Source: Alphaproteobacteria bacterium (lineage in GTDB: Bacteria; Pseudomonadota; Alphaproteobacteria; CADEGL01). Taken from it: a DNA stretch of 48,037 nt. The notes under the pieces were generated by a model that had not been told where the DNA came from, searched no databases, and saw only the letters and a program-made list of their open reading frames with translations. Made by a program: the position numbers and the translations under genes. Location of the stretch: positions 146,353 to 194,389 of the forward strand of contig JAPLOM010000063.1 of NCBI GenBank assembly GCA_026400755.1. The letters run 5' to 3'. Below, piece after piece: positions 1 through 7,581 of the stretch. The stretch's first letter is position 1. Each line of letters opens with the position of its first letter.

Positions 1-2
1 TG

Positions 3-266
3 GACGGCAAGCGCGGCCGGCCGCCGTCCGATGTCGGTTCCTTCGCCAAGGCCGCGTCGCGCCTGTCACTGCTGGCGCACGATCTCGGCGATCTTCTGGC
101 CGAGCTGGACGTCAACCCGGTGATCGTGGGGCCGAAGGGCGCGGTTGCCGTGGACGCGTTGGTGGTGCCGAAGGCAGCCGTAGGCGTGAAGCACGCTGCA
201 CCCAAGGCCAAGGCGCCCGCGAAGAAAGCGCCGAAGCCCAAGAAGGCCGCGAAGAAGAAGCGATAG
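3..266 (+). CDS. acyl-CoA synthetase (NDP-forming), C-terminal fragment
   Basis: The gene runs in from the left edge; only the last 87 codons are visible, ending in TAG at 264-266. The motif ELDVNPVIV matches the end of the ATP-grasp domain of NDP-forming acetyl/acyl-CoA synthetases (family knowledge), which make acyl-CoA from acid, CoA and ATP in the cytoplasm. The last 27 or so residues form a Lys/Ala/Pro-rich basic tail that is not part of the ATP-grasp fold. Substrate unknown. Its 3' end meets the convergent tautomerase gene with no gap. Family is fairly sure; everything upstream is unseen. Confidence 0.75.
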   Translation, partial: DGKRGRPPSDVGSFAKAASRLSLLAHDLGDLLAELDVNPVIVGPKGAVAVDALVVPKAAVGVKHAAPKAKAPAKKAPKPKKAAKKKR

Positions 267-626
267 TTAAGCGGGCAGCGGAAACGTTCCGCCGATGCCC
301 CAGTTCTCGGGCGGCATCTCGATCAGGATAATTTTAACGTCCTGTTTCGAGATGCCGAGTCCCGCGAGGCTTTCATACGTCGCGTCATAGTAGGCGCGCT
401 TGGTTTCCGTCGTCCGGCCCGTGTACAGCAGCACTTCGATCTTGGTGAAGCGCTCGGAGCAGCCAGTCGGGATGATCCGACGCTCTTCGGGGATCAGGTG
501 AAGCGCTGTATCGCGGTCCCAATCGGGAACCTTGAGGCCCATCAGCACGCCCTGGTGGACGGCATCGACCAGTTGCCGCTCCCGCCCACGCACCCAATCA
601 CCCGTCGACACGCGCACGCTCGGCAT
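267..626 (-). CDS. tautomerase family protein (4-oxalocrotonate tautomerase-like)
   Basis: This 119-residue protein begins Met-Pro; after Met removal the Pro becomes the N-terminal catalytic base typical of the tautomerase superfamily, whose members interconvert enol and keto forms or dehalogenate small acids. Length and the end motif (ENWGIGGTFP) match the trimeric longer form (tautomerase_3-like) rather than the 62-residue 4-OT type. It lies 24 bp downstream of the FAD oxidoreductase on the same strand, so it is probably the last gene of that operon. Substrate not predictable. Confidence 0.8.
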   Translation of the reverse strand: MPSVRVSTGDWVRGRERQLVDAVHQGVLMGLKVPDWDRDTALHLIPEERRIIPTGCSERFTKIEVLLYTGRTTETKRAYYDATYESLAGLGISKQDVKIILIEMPPENWGIGGTFPLPA

Positions 627-650
627 CGGAAATCCTTTCGACGTGATTCC

Positions 651-2105
651 TTAGCTGACCTGCTCGCCGCGGGGCAGATGCGGGTCCTTCGGCATTTCGA
701 TCGGCGGCAGCTCTTCCTGCAGCAGGTCGCCGATGGTGACGAGGCGCGCCGGCAGGCGCGGGCGCGGCATCATCACTTGGTCGATCGGCTGGCCGCTGGC
801 CTGCGCGATCAGCGCCAATAGGGTGCGCAGGCAATTGCGGCCCTGGCAGCGTCCCATGGTGGTGCGCGTGGTGCCCTTCAGCGCCGCCGTGCTGCCGAAG
901 CCCGCGTCCTGGCGCGCGCGCAGCTCGCCCGCCGTCACGTCCTCGCAACGGCAGACGATTGTTTCAGGCGTCAGCAGGTCGAGGAATGCAGGCGGCATGG
1001 CATAGAGCCGCTCCAGCCCGCGGCGGAAGGTCTCCACCTTGGCGATCTCGGACTGGATCGGCGCCTTCAGGCTCGCGGCTTGATCGCGCGACAGCTTGCC
1101 CAGGCGTTCGGCGGCGATCACGCCCGCCAGCTTGCCCTCGCGCAGCGCCATCTCGACGCCGCCGATGCCGGCGCCGTCGCCAACCGCCAGCACGCCCGGC
1201 CGCGAGGTCTCGAAATTCGCGCCGCGCACGGGCACCCATCCACCGCGCAAGGGCTTCCATTCCAACTTGCAGTCCATGAGCCGCACCATTTCGATGGACG
1301 GCATCAGGCCGAAGCCAACCACCAACAGGTCCGCTTTCACGGTGCGCGAGCGCGAGCGGTTCACCTTGCCCGCTTCGTCGATTGGCGCCAGAACGACCTC
1401 TTCCAGCTCGTTCGCGCCGCGTGCCTCGATCACGGTCCAGCCGGTACGCAGCTTGGCGCCCGATTTCATGATGGCCAGGCGGTAGTCGGCAGCCTGGCGC
1501 ACGATCTTGGGCATGGCCAGCAGATCGGCGATAGAGCCCGCCAGCCGCTTCAGGATCGGCGCGGCCTCGACGACTTCGCGCAACTCGGCGCCCGCGCGCG
1601 CGAGTGTCGCGCCGACCAGCAGCACCAAGGGCCCGTTGCCCGCCACCACGGCGCGGCGGCCTGGGATGACGCGCTGGCCTTTGAGAAGATTCTGTAAGCC
1701 GCCCGCGGTGACAACACCGGGCAGGGTCCAGCCGGGAAAGGGCGCGGGTCGGTCGTGGGCGCCAGAGGCGATGATCGTCAGCTTGGCGCGGATGCGGCCC
1801 GAATCGGCGCCGCGTGCAAACGCAAGCACGCCATCCTCGGGCGCTTCCCACACCACCGCGTCGTTCAGATAGGTGACGCCCTTCTGACCGGTTGTGGCAT
1901 AGAGCGCATCGGCCCGCGCGCGCTCCTTGTCGAATACGGTCTCTTTCGTGTGGCGGTAGCTGGTCGGCAGGCGGCGGAAATACTGACCGCCGGGCAAAAG
2001 GTTATCGTCCAACACCGTGACCGAAAGCCCATGCTTGGCCGCTTCGGATGCGGCGGAGAGGCCAGCGGCGCCAGCGCCGACGATGACCAGGTCGGTCTCC
2101 CTCAT
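651..2105 (-). CDS. FAD/NAD-binding amine or imino-acid dehydrogenase subunit (HcnB/OoxA type)
   Basis: A 484-residue flavoprotein. A dinucleotide-binding motif VGAGAAG lies near residues 9-15, a second Rossmann region is central, and the C-terminus carries a BFD-like [2Fe-2S] motif: CRC at 385-387 with Cys420 and Cys425. This architecture is the alpha subunit of octopine/nopaline oxidase, HcnB and D-hydroxyproline dehydrogenase complexes (established families). I chose the ATG at 2105 because the frame upstream is a shadow of the ferredoxin-like gene and because this ATG overlaps that gene's TGA (ATGA), indicating translational coupling. It is likely to pass electrons from the DAO-type subunit to an acceptor. 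Exact substrate unknown. Confidence 0.85.
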   Translation of the reverse strand: MRETDLVIVGAGAAGLSAASEAAKHGLSVTVLDDNLLPGGQYFRRLPTSYRHTKETVFDKERARADALYATTGQKGVTYLNDAVVWEAPEDGVLAFARGADSGRIRAKLTIIASGAHDRPAPFPGWTLPGVVTAGGLQNLLKGQRVIPGRRAVVAGNGPLVLLVGATLARAGAELREVVEAAPILKRLAGSIADLLAMPKIVRQAADYRLAIMKSGAKLRTGWTVIEARGANELEEVVLAPIDEAGKVNRSRSRTVKADLLVVGFGLMPSIEMVRLMDCKLEWKPLRGGWVPVRGANFETSRPGVLAVGDGAGIGGVEMALREGKLAGVIAAERLGKLSRDQAASLKAPIQSEIAKVETFRRGLERLYAMPPAFLDLLTPETIVCRCEDVTAGELRARQDAGFGSTAALKGTTRTTMGRCQGRNCLRTLLALIAQASGQPIDQVMMPRPRLPARLVTIGDLLQEELPPIEMPKDPHLPRGEQVS

Positions 2106-2410
2106 GCGCCGTCTCCCGGACCCACGCCGTGTTGGGTCTGGACCTTCATGCCCGGCTCGGCGGGCGTCATGCAGGCGCGCACGGCGGGCTTGCCGTCGAC
2201 CACCATGATGCATTCCCAGCACACGCCCATGCCGCAATAGAGGCCGCGCGACATCTGGCTGCGGGCGCTGACGCGCGTGCGGCGGTGCCCTGCCGCCATC
2301 AGCGCGGCGGCGATCGATTCGCCGGGATAGGCAGTCACGGCCTCGCCATCACAGGTGAATTGAAAGGCGGTGCCGCGGTCGATGCCGTCCGTGATGCGGA
2401 AGCCGGTCAT
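2102..2410 (-). CDS. (2Fe-2S)-binding small subunit (HcnA/OoxX-like)
   Basis: A 102-residue ferredoxin-like protein. The plant-type cluster motif is visible as CGMGVCWEC (Cys59, 64, 67) with a fourth Cys at 80, matching the small iron-sulfur subunit of heterotrimeric opine, cyanide-forming or D-hydroxyproline dehydrogenases. It overlaps both neighbours by ATGA junctions (2407-2410 and 2102-2105), so the three subunits are almost certainly made together in fixed ratio. It would carry electrons between the two flavoprotein subunits. Confidence 0.85.
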   Translation of the reverse strand: MTGFRITDGIDRGTAFQFTCDGEAVTAYPGESIAAALMAAGHRRTRVSARSQMSRGLYCGMGVCWECIMVVDGKPAVRACMTPAEPGMKVQTQHGVGPGDGA

Positions 2411-3552
2411 GCGTGTGCCCCGGTCAGTAGGCGGGCGGGATCGAAGCGCCCGATGGGAGTGGAGGGCGGCTGGCCCAGGATCATCTCGGACATGAGAAGA
2501 CCTTGCGCCGGGCCGAAGGTAAAGCCGCCGCGCGCGGCGGCCGCGATATAGGCGTCGTCCGTACCCGGCAGGCGGCCGAAGGCGGGCAGGGCGTCGGGCG
2601 CCACGGCTTCGTAACCGGCCCAGGTGCGCACCAGGCGCAGCTTGGCCAGGTCGGGCACGACGCTGACCGCCGTGGTCAGGTTCTGGCCCAGGCGCACATG
2701 GTCGGCGAACTTCTCCATCCCGGCGAAACGGCCGCGGCCTTGCCAGCCGCCGCCGATCAGGATCGTGCCGTTGGGAAGCTGCTTCAGCGACAGGATGCCC
2801 CCGATATGCGTGATGACGCGGTCCAAGAGCTTCGGCGCGGATTCGGTGATCGACAGCATGTTGACGTCGACATAGATCGGCAGCGCCACGCCCAGCATGC
2901 GTGCAAGGCCGCCCGACCACGGGCCGGCGGTGATGATCAGGATTTTGGCGCGTGTCGCGCCCTTGGTCGTCTCGATCCTATAAGCGCCGTTCTCGCGCGA
3001 AAGACCGGTCACTTCGGCATGGCCGACGATACGCCCGCCGGCCTTGGCCACGGCCGCGATCAGGGAGCCGCCGGCCAGGAGCGGGCTCGCATAGGCGTCA
3101 CCGCTGCAAAAGGTCGCGGCGCGCACGCCGGTGCTGAGCCACGGCGCCATGTCGCGCAGTTGGTTGCCTTCCAGCCATTCGAACTCCAGCCCGCCCCCGC
3201 GCTGTTCGTCGGAGTACTCGCGCAGGTGGGCGACCTCAGCGTCGGTGGTGGCCACGCGCAGGCCGCCCGGCTGGCCAAAGCCCACATCGACGTCCATCTC
3301 GGCGCCGAAGCGCCGCCAGACGTCGAGGCTCAGCTTGCAGAGGTCGAGAACCTCGGCGCGTTTGACTTGGAGGGACAGGGTGCCTGCGTTGGCGCCCGAG
3401 GCGACACCCCAGGGCACACCGCGTTCCAACAGAACGACGTCGCGCCCGGCGCGCGCCAGGAACAGCGCCGTGGACATGCCCGCGACGCCGCCGCCCACGA
3501 CGACGATCTCGGCGTCGCGGGGCGGCGTCTCGACGAAGACGCTCCCCGCCAT
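2407..3552 (-). CDS. DAO-type FAD-dependent oxidoreductase, catalytic subunit (HcnC/OoxB-like)
   Basis: 381 residues with the ADP-binding motif VVGGGVAGMS near residues 18-27 and the D-amino-acid-oxidase fold throughout. In HcnABC, opine oxidases and LhpB-type D-hydroxyproline dehydrogenases this subunit oxidises the C-N bond of a glycine-, opine- or proline-like substrate (family knowledge). First of the three overlapping subunit genes and 32 bp downstream of the DapA-family gene on the same strand. No strong Shine-Dalgarno precedes its ATG, so coupling to the upstream gene is possible. Substrate is inference only. Confidence 0.85.
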   Translation of the reverse strand: MAGSVFVETPPRDAEIVVVGGGVAGMSTALFLARAGRDVVLLERGVPWGVASGANAGTLSLQVKRAEVLDLCKLSLDVWRRFGAEMDVDVGFGQPGGLRVATTDAEVAHLREYSDEQRGGGLEFEWLEGNQLRDMAPWLSTGVRAATFCSGDAYASPLLAGGSLIAAVAKAGGRIVGHAEVTGLSRENGAYRIETTKGATRAKILIITAGPWSGGLARMLGVALPIYVDVNMLSITESAPKLLDRVITHIGGILSLKQLPNGTILIGGGWQGRGRFAGMEKFADHVRLGQNLTTAVSVVPDLAKLRLVRTWAGYEAVAPDALPAFGRLPGTDDAYIAAAARGGFTFGPAQGLLMSEMILGQPPSTPIGRFDPARLLTGAHA

Positions 3553-3584
3553 GACGCTGGCCGTCTATTCCGGTGAAGCCCCGC

Positions 3585-4511
3585 CTACTCGGCGGCGAGG
3601 CGCTTGCCGGACCGCTTCACGGGGATCTCGGCGAGGCCGGCCTCGATCTTCTTCCGCGTCGCGTCATCCACGCGCAGATAAGGACGGCGCAGCGTGCCGC
3701 CGCCCGCGCGGCCCAGAATCTCCATCGCTTCCTTGACGAAGACATAGTTGGGCGCGCCTGCGTTGGACAGCAGGTGGTACAGGCGGTCCACGGTCCTCTG
3801 CGGACCCTTGGCCTCTTCCCAGCGACCCTTCGCGCACAGGCCGAAATACTCGACCAGGTCCGGGCCGCAGACGTTGGCCATCATGGAGACGGTGCCGACC
3901 GCGCCGCGATGGACGTTCGACATGATGTAGGGCTCGAGGCCGGCGAACATAGCCAGCGTGTCGCCGACGGCGTAGATCGTCTCGCTCTTCTGGTACAGGT
4001 CGCGGGTCGAATCCTTGAGCGCCACGATCGTGTCGATCTTGGCCAGGTCGCGCGCGAGGGAGGCATCGATGTTGATGCTGGTCCGCGGCGGGTTGTTGTA
4101 GAGCATGATCGGCAGGCCGACTTTGCCCACTTCCTCGAAGTGCGCGATGACCTCGCGGCGCGAGGGCAGGGCATAGGGCGGCGGCAGAACCATGCAGCCC
4201 GCCATGCCCAGCTTCTTCGCGGCCTGCGTCAGCTGCACGGCTTCGCGCGTGCCGATGGCCGACGTGCCGGCCAAGACCGGAACGCGGCCCGCCGTGTGCT
4301 CCTGCGCCAGCGCGAACAGGTCGACGCGCTCCTTGTCGGTCAGGGAAAACCATTCGCCGGTCGAGCCGGCGATGATCAGACCGTCCACGCCGTCGGCGAG
4401 GAACATGTCGATCATCTTGCGCGTGGCCGCCTCGTCCACCGAACCGTCCTTCGCAAACGGGGTGACGCAGGCTGGAAACACGCCCTTCCAATCGGTCCGA
4501 AGCTTCGCCAT
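3585..4511 (-). CDS. DapA/DHDPS-family lyase or deaminase
   Basis: 308 residues, the usual length for the dihydrodipicolinate synthase/N-acetylneuraminate lyase (beta/alpha)8 family. Visible: GSTGE (49-53) for carboxylate binding, Tyr138 in LYNNP and Schiff-base Lys166 in ALKDS. It is probably not biosynthetic DHDPS, because it heads a catabolic operon with the three-subunit dehydrogenase. In hydroxyproline catabolism a DapA-family deaminase (LhpC/HypD) acts on the product of exactly such a dehydrogenase, which makes a related cyclic-imine deaminase the best guess. Other options are a keto-deoxy-sugar acid dehydratase or aldolase. Confidence 0.8.
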   Translation of the reverse strand: MAKLRTDWKGVFPACVTPFAKDGSVDEAATRKMIDMFLADGVDGLIIAGSTGEWFSLTDKERVDLFALAQEHTAGRVPVLAGTSAIGTREAVQLTQAAKKLGMAGCMVLPPPYALPSRREVIAHFEEVGKVGLPIMLYNNPPRTSINIDASLARDLAKIDTIVALKDSTRDLYQKSETIYAVGDTLAMFAGLEPYIMSNVHRGAVGTVSMMANVCGPDLVEYFGLCAKGRWEEAKGPQRTVDRLYHLLSNAGAPNYVFVKEAMEILGRAGGGTLRRPYLRVDDATRKKIEAGLAEIPVKRSGKRLAAE

Positions 4512-4542
4512 CTGATCCTCTCCCGGAATATGCGTTTTGCGG

Positions 4543-4619
4543 GGCGCGCCCTGCGCGCCGCCTTTACAAGCTCGTCATCCTTCATTAGCAGAGTTGGTTT
4601 AGGGGCGCGACTCGCGCCC
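4543..4619. other. two short GC-rich hairpins upstream of the thioesterases
   Basis: GGCGCGC-CCT-GCGCGCC (4543-4559) and GGGCGCG-ACT-CGCGCCC (4603-4619) are perfect 7-bp stems in the divergent interval between the DapA-family gene and the thioesterases. Neither has a T tract, so they are not convincing intrinsic terminators. They may structure the leaders. Confidence 0.3.
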
Positions 4620-4626
4620 AGCCGAT

Positions 4627-4645
4627 CGTATTATATCGCAATACC
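4627..4645. promoter_or_regulatory. operator candidate CGTATT-N7-AATACC
   Basis: An imperfect inverted repeat 50 bp upstream of the first thioesterase. It shares half-site sequence and 7-bp spacing with the perfect CGTATT-N7-AATACG palindrome at 18104-18122 next to the IclR gene. An AT-rich TATTAT (4629-4634) lies inside it and could be a -10 element. The likeness of the two sites is seen directly; common control by the IclR protein is inference. Confidence 0.35.
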
Positions 4646-4694
4646 GTTCATCGGACCGCGATACGCCCGTCACCCGCCTGCGAGGACCCCTTCC

Positions 4695-5132
4695 ATGAGC
4701 CGGGACCAGCTTGAAACACCCGATCCGCGCGACCCTGCCTCCTACAAGTGCTGGGAGAGCTACCCGCTGCGCTTCAAAGACCAGGACATCATGCAGCACG
4801 TGAACAACGTGGTGTTCAGCCGCCTGTTCGAGAGCAGCCGCATCGAGTTCTGGCGCGGGCTGGGCCAGTTTCCGTTTCCGAAGGAAAGCGGCCTGATCAT
4901 GGTGCGGGGTGCGATCGACTATCTGCGCCAAGTTCACTATCCGGATACGGTCAAGATCGGCACGCGCATCAAGCAGATCGGCACGTCCTCGCTGCGGGTG
5001 CGCCAGGCGCTGTTCAACGGCAAGGGCGAATGCTGCGCCCTGTCCGAAACGGTCAGCGCCCACGCGCACTATGCCAGCAGCAAGTCTTCGCCCATCCCGG
5101 ACAAGCTCCGCAAAATCCTCGAATCGGTCTGA
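4695..5132 (+). CDS. acyl-CoA thioesterase, hotdog fold (4HBT-like), copy 1
   Basis: 145 residues of the 4-hydroxybenzoyl-CoA thioesterase type. RFKDQDIMQHVNN (27-39) resembles the active-site strand-loop of the family, where an Asp followed by HVNN begins the long central helix. Cytoplasmic hydrolysis of an acyl-CoA is the expected activity. The open frame extends far upstream, but the ATG at 4695 marks the start of homology and of the hotdog fold. It is followed after 8 bp by a second, divergent copy. Substrate not predictable. Confidence 0.8.
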   Translation: MSRDQLETPDPRDPASYKCWESYPLRFKDQDIMQHVNNVVFSRLFESSRIEFWRGLGQFPFPKESGLIMVRGAIDYLRQVHYPDTVKIGTRIKQIGTSSLRVRQALFNGKGECCALSETVSAHAHYASSKSSPIPDKLRKILESV

Positions 5133-5140
5133 GGCATCCC

Positions 5141-5572
5141 ATGGCGCACGAAATTCCCGCCCATCTCGGCGACAAGGCTTTGTACAAATTCTGGCGTGAG
5201 AGCAAGACGCGCTTTGGCGACATGGACCTGACCTACCATGTCGATCAGTCGGTCTACGTGACCTTGTTCCAGGATGCGCGCCTGCAATTTTGGCAATGGG
5301 CCAAGCATGACGTGATGGGACCGGTGAACGGCCTGGTCATGGTGCGCTTCTCGGTCGACATCGTGCGCGCGATCGAACACCCGACCACGACGCGCATCGG
5401 TACGCGCATCACCAAGATGGGCAACAGCTCGGTGGCGTACGGTCAGGCCATGTACGACCACACGGACACGCTCTGCGCAATCAGCGAATCGGTCAACGTC
5501 CAGGTCAACCTGAAGGCCGGCAAATCCGTACCGTGGGACGCAGAGTTGAAGAAGCGGTTGCTGGCGCTCTGA
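5141..5572 (+). CDS. acyl-CoA thioesterase, hotdog fold (4HBT-like), copy 2
   Basis: 143 residues, a tandem paralogue of the preceding gene: the same layout RFGDMDLTYHVDQ (25-37), the same VMVRFSVD strand and the same length. The HVNN of copy 1 is HVDQ here, so helix-start residues differ and substrate or activity may have diverged. The 8-bp gap suggests one transcript and perhaps a heteromeric hotdog dimer. Family call is sure; role unknown. Confidence 0.78.
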   Translation: MAHEIPAHLGDKALYKFWRESKTRFGDMDLTYHVDQSVYVTLFQDARLQFWQWAKHDVMGPVNGLVMVRFSVDIVRAIEHPTTTRIGTRITKMGNSSVAYGQAMYDHTDTLCAISESVNVQVNLKAGKSVPWDAELKKRLLAL

Positions 5573-5637
5573 TCCGTCGAACCTTACGCCCGGCCGCGCA
5601 TTGATCTTCGAGAGGCAATGAAGCGCAGGAGGCGGCC

Positions 5638-6078
5638 ATGTCTCGCGTCGTCGGCATCGACCATCTGGTGATCCGGGTTGGCAATTACCGGAAGTCCAAG
5701 GAATTTTACGGCGCCCTGTTCAAGTTCCTGGGCTTTGAGGTTTCGGACGAATACGACCAGGCCATCGGCTGGACCAACGGTCAGACGCGCTTCTGGATCT
5801 ATCCGGCCGATGCGAAAGGGCGGAAACACAAACACCGTGATGGTGATATCGGCTTTCACCACTATGCGTTCCAGCTTCGCAGCCGGAAGGATGTGGACGC
5901 GCTGCAGGCATTCCGCAAGCGCCGCAAAGCTCGGATTGTCGATGCGGCCGCCGAGCATTACGACGACTACTACGCCGTTTTCTTCCTCGACCCAGACGGG
6001 CACAAGCTGGAGGGGGTGAAATACGGCGAACGCCGCGCCAAGGCGGCGAAGAAGGGTGCGCGAAAGCGGGACAGTTGA
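5638..6078 (+). CDS. VOC-family (glyoxalase/dioxygenase fold) protein
   Basis: 146 residues with the vicinal-oxygen-chelate pattern: His9 in GIDHLVIRV, a His pair in GFHHYAFQL, and a final FLDPDGHKLEGVKY strand whose Glu is the usual third metal ligand. Members bind a divalent metal and act as glyoxalases, extradiol dioxygenases, isomerases or resistance proteins. The last 15 or so residues are a Lys/Arg/Ala-rich tail outside the fold. A GGAGG site precedes the ATG. Function cannot be narrowed. Confidence 0.75.
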   Translation: MSRVVGIDHLVIRVGNYRKSKEFYGALFKFLGFEVSDEYDQAIGWTNGQTRFWIYPADAKGRKHKHRDGDIGFHHYAFQLRSRKDVDALQAFRKRRKARIVDAAAEHYDDYYAVFFLDPDGHKLEGVKYGERRAKAAKKGARKRDS

Positions 6079-6165
6079 ATTCGGGCGAAATGCACCGCAC
6101 GAAGCTGTCAGCCTGTAAGACCTCGGCCGCGGCCAAGTCGTCAATGATGCGGCTTTCCGATCCGA

Positions 6166-6360
6166 CTAGCTGCGCTCGCGAATCCCATCGCACGGAATAC
6201 CGGCATCCAGGCCATCCATCGGCGGGACGTAGGTCCCGGGCGGCAATGGGTCAGGCAACGTTATCGCCTTTCCCTTGATTTTCGAATCCCGCAAAACCGG
6301 ACGCGTCAGCGATTTAGGTCGCTTTGGTTTTTTAAGGCCGAAATTCCGATGGATGCTCAT
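6166..6360 (-). CDS. small hypothetical protein, 64 aa (uncertain)
   Basis: A 64-codon frame in the otherwise empty 6079-6560 interval. The product is basic at the start (GLKKPKRPKSLTRPVLRDSK) and Pro/Gly/acidic at the end, without membrane segments or a motif I know. No clear ribosome-binding site precedes the ATG. The rest of the interval is lower in GC than its flanks and holds only a weak stem (6308-6323) followed by a T-rich stretch on the plus strand. The frame may be fortuitous. Confidence 0.25.
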   Translation of the reverse strand: MSIHRNFGLKKPKRPKSLTRPVLRDSKIKGKAITLPDPLPPGTYVPPMDGLDAGIPCDGIRERS

Positions 6361-6560
6361 GAGATGCTCTGATCAGTTTCGTACTGTTTAAACCTGCACG
6401 ATCCCGCAGAGTTCCACTCTGATAACGACTTAAACCGGCCTGCTTTGGCATACAGGGCTCAACGTGAGGGGCTTTGCGTGAGTGCATCCCCGCTTTCATT
6501 GGTGTAATCGTTTGCCCGTCGCGCGCGCCGCGCGGCCGCCAGTTCGAGAGCAAGGTCGCC

Positions 6561-7256
6561 ATGCAAGGTAAAGCCGTGAATCCAGACACCGTCCCGGTCC
6601 TCGACGCCATTGCCGGGCGCAAGTCCGTCCGCCGCTTCCTGCCCGATCCGGTGCCGGAGGAGACGGTACGGAAGATCCTGGAGGTTTCGGCGCGCGCGCC
6701 CTCGGGCACGAACTCGCAGCCCTGGCTCGTTCATGTCGTCACGGGCGCCGCGCGCGACCGGGTCAGCCGCGAGGTGATCGCGGCGGCCAAGGCGGGCGAA
6801 CGCAAGGAGGAATACGAGTATTCGCCGCACCCGTGGTTCGAGCCCTATGTCTCGCGCCGGCGCAAGGTGGGCTACGACCTCTATGCTCTTTACGGAATCA
6901 AGAAAGAGGACATGGCGGCGCGCACGGCCGCGGCTTTGCGCAACTTCGAGTTTTTCGGCGCCCCCGTCGGCTTGTTCGTCAGCATGGACCGCAGGTTGTT
7001 ATTCGGCTCATGGCTCGACGTCGGCATGTTTATGCAGAATGTGATGGTGGCCGCGCGCGGCTTCGGACTCGAGACCTGTCCGCAGGAAGCCTGGTGCTCC
7101 TACGGCCCCGCCGTTCGTCGCGCATTAGACGTCCCGGACGACCAGATCCTCATGTCCGGCATGTCGCTCGGCTACGAGGACACATCCGCGCCCGAGAACA
7201 AGTTGGTCACGGTGCGCGAGCCGCTGGAAGGCTTCGTGAAGTTCTTGAAGGATTAA
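6561..7256 (+). CDS. nitroreductase-family FMN oxidoreductase
   Basis: 231 residues. RKSVRRFLPDPV near the N-terminus and ARAPSGTNSQPW just after it are the FMN phosphate- and ring-binding signatures of NfsB-type nitroreductases. The C-terminal half has the expected GLETCPQEAW and MSLGYED segments. Members are homodimeric and use NAD(P)H to reduce nitro compounds, quinones or enones. I chose the ATG at 6561 because homology begins there. It stands alone with no obvious operon partner; true substrate unknown. Confidence 0.85.
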   Translation: MQGKAVNPDTVPVLDAIAGRKSVRRFLPDPVPEETVRKILEVSARAPSGTNSQPWLVHVVTGAARDRVSREVIAAAKAGERKEEYEYSPHPWFEPYVSRRRKVGYDLYALYGIKKEDMAARTAAALRNFEFFGAPVGLFVSMDRRLLFGSWLDVGMFMQNVMVAARGFGLETCPQEAWCSYGPAVRRALDVPDDQILMSGMSLGYEDTSAPENKLVTVREPLEGFVKFLKD

Positions 7257-7369
7257 GAAAGCCGCAGGGCACCGCTGCTGGATAGTCGTTATGACCGGCT
7301 TTTTCGTGTATGCTTAAGGCGGTATTGAAGTCGTCGGTTCGACCATGCACCAAGATCCGGGGTGATCTC

Positions 7370-7528
7370 ATGAATCAGTCAAATGGTCTCTCTCGAGAGT
7401 TCGATGAATTTTCCGACGATCTCTCCGACGAGGCCCTAGACCGCGCACTTGAAGCCAGGGGCTGTATCCCCGGCGGGACGTTTTTTTCTAGGAATTCTAG
7501 CGGCGCCGAGCGAAGCACCGCTCGATGA
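7370..7528 (+). CDS. small RiPP-precursor-like peptide 1
   Basis: 52 codons. The N-terminal 25 residues include EFDEFSDDLSDEALDRA, almost the same as in the next small gene, while the C-termini differ completely (GCIPGGTFF... here). An acidic conserved leader with a short, variable, Cys-containing tail is the usual look of a ribosomally made, modified peptide precursor, but no modifying enzyme or exporter is nearby. GGGGTGA lies 5 bp before the ATG. A T7 run at 7481-7487 falls in the tail; one extra T would end the peptide at 40 residues. Not recognised as a named family. Confidence 0.45.
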   Translation: MNQSNGLSREFDEFSDDLSDEALDRALEARGCIPGGTFFSRNSSGAERSTAR

Positions 7529-7581
7529 GGACCGAAGCAACTTGATCTGCCGGATGTCGACAAAAAAGGAGGGGAGTTACC

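Noticed and set aside
2106-2237. N-terminal extension of the FAD oxidoreductase
   Set aside because: The extra 44 residues are a shadow of the [2Fe-2S] gene; the ATG at 2105 starts the FAD-binding motif and overlaps the upstream stop.
651-4511. Firm assignment as a hydroxyproline operon
   Set aside because: The subunit set fits, but epimerase, semialdehyde dehydrogenase and regulator of that pathway are absent, and opine or other imino-acid substrates fit equally well.
6280-6300. tRNA-like T-loop (TTCGAATC)
   Set aside because: No acceptor stem, anticodon arm or flanking complementarity could be found around it.
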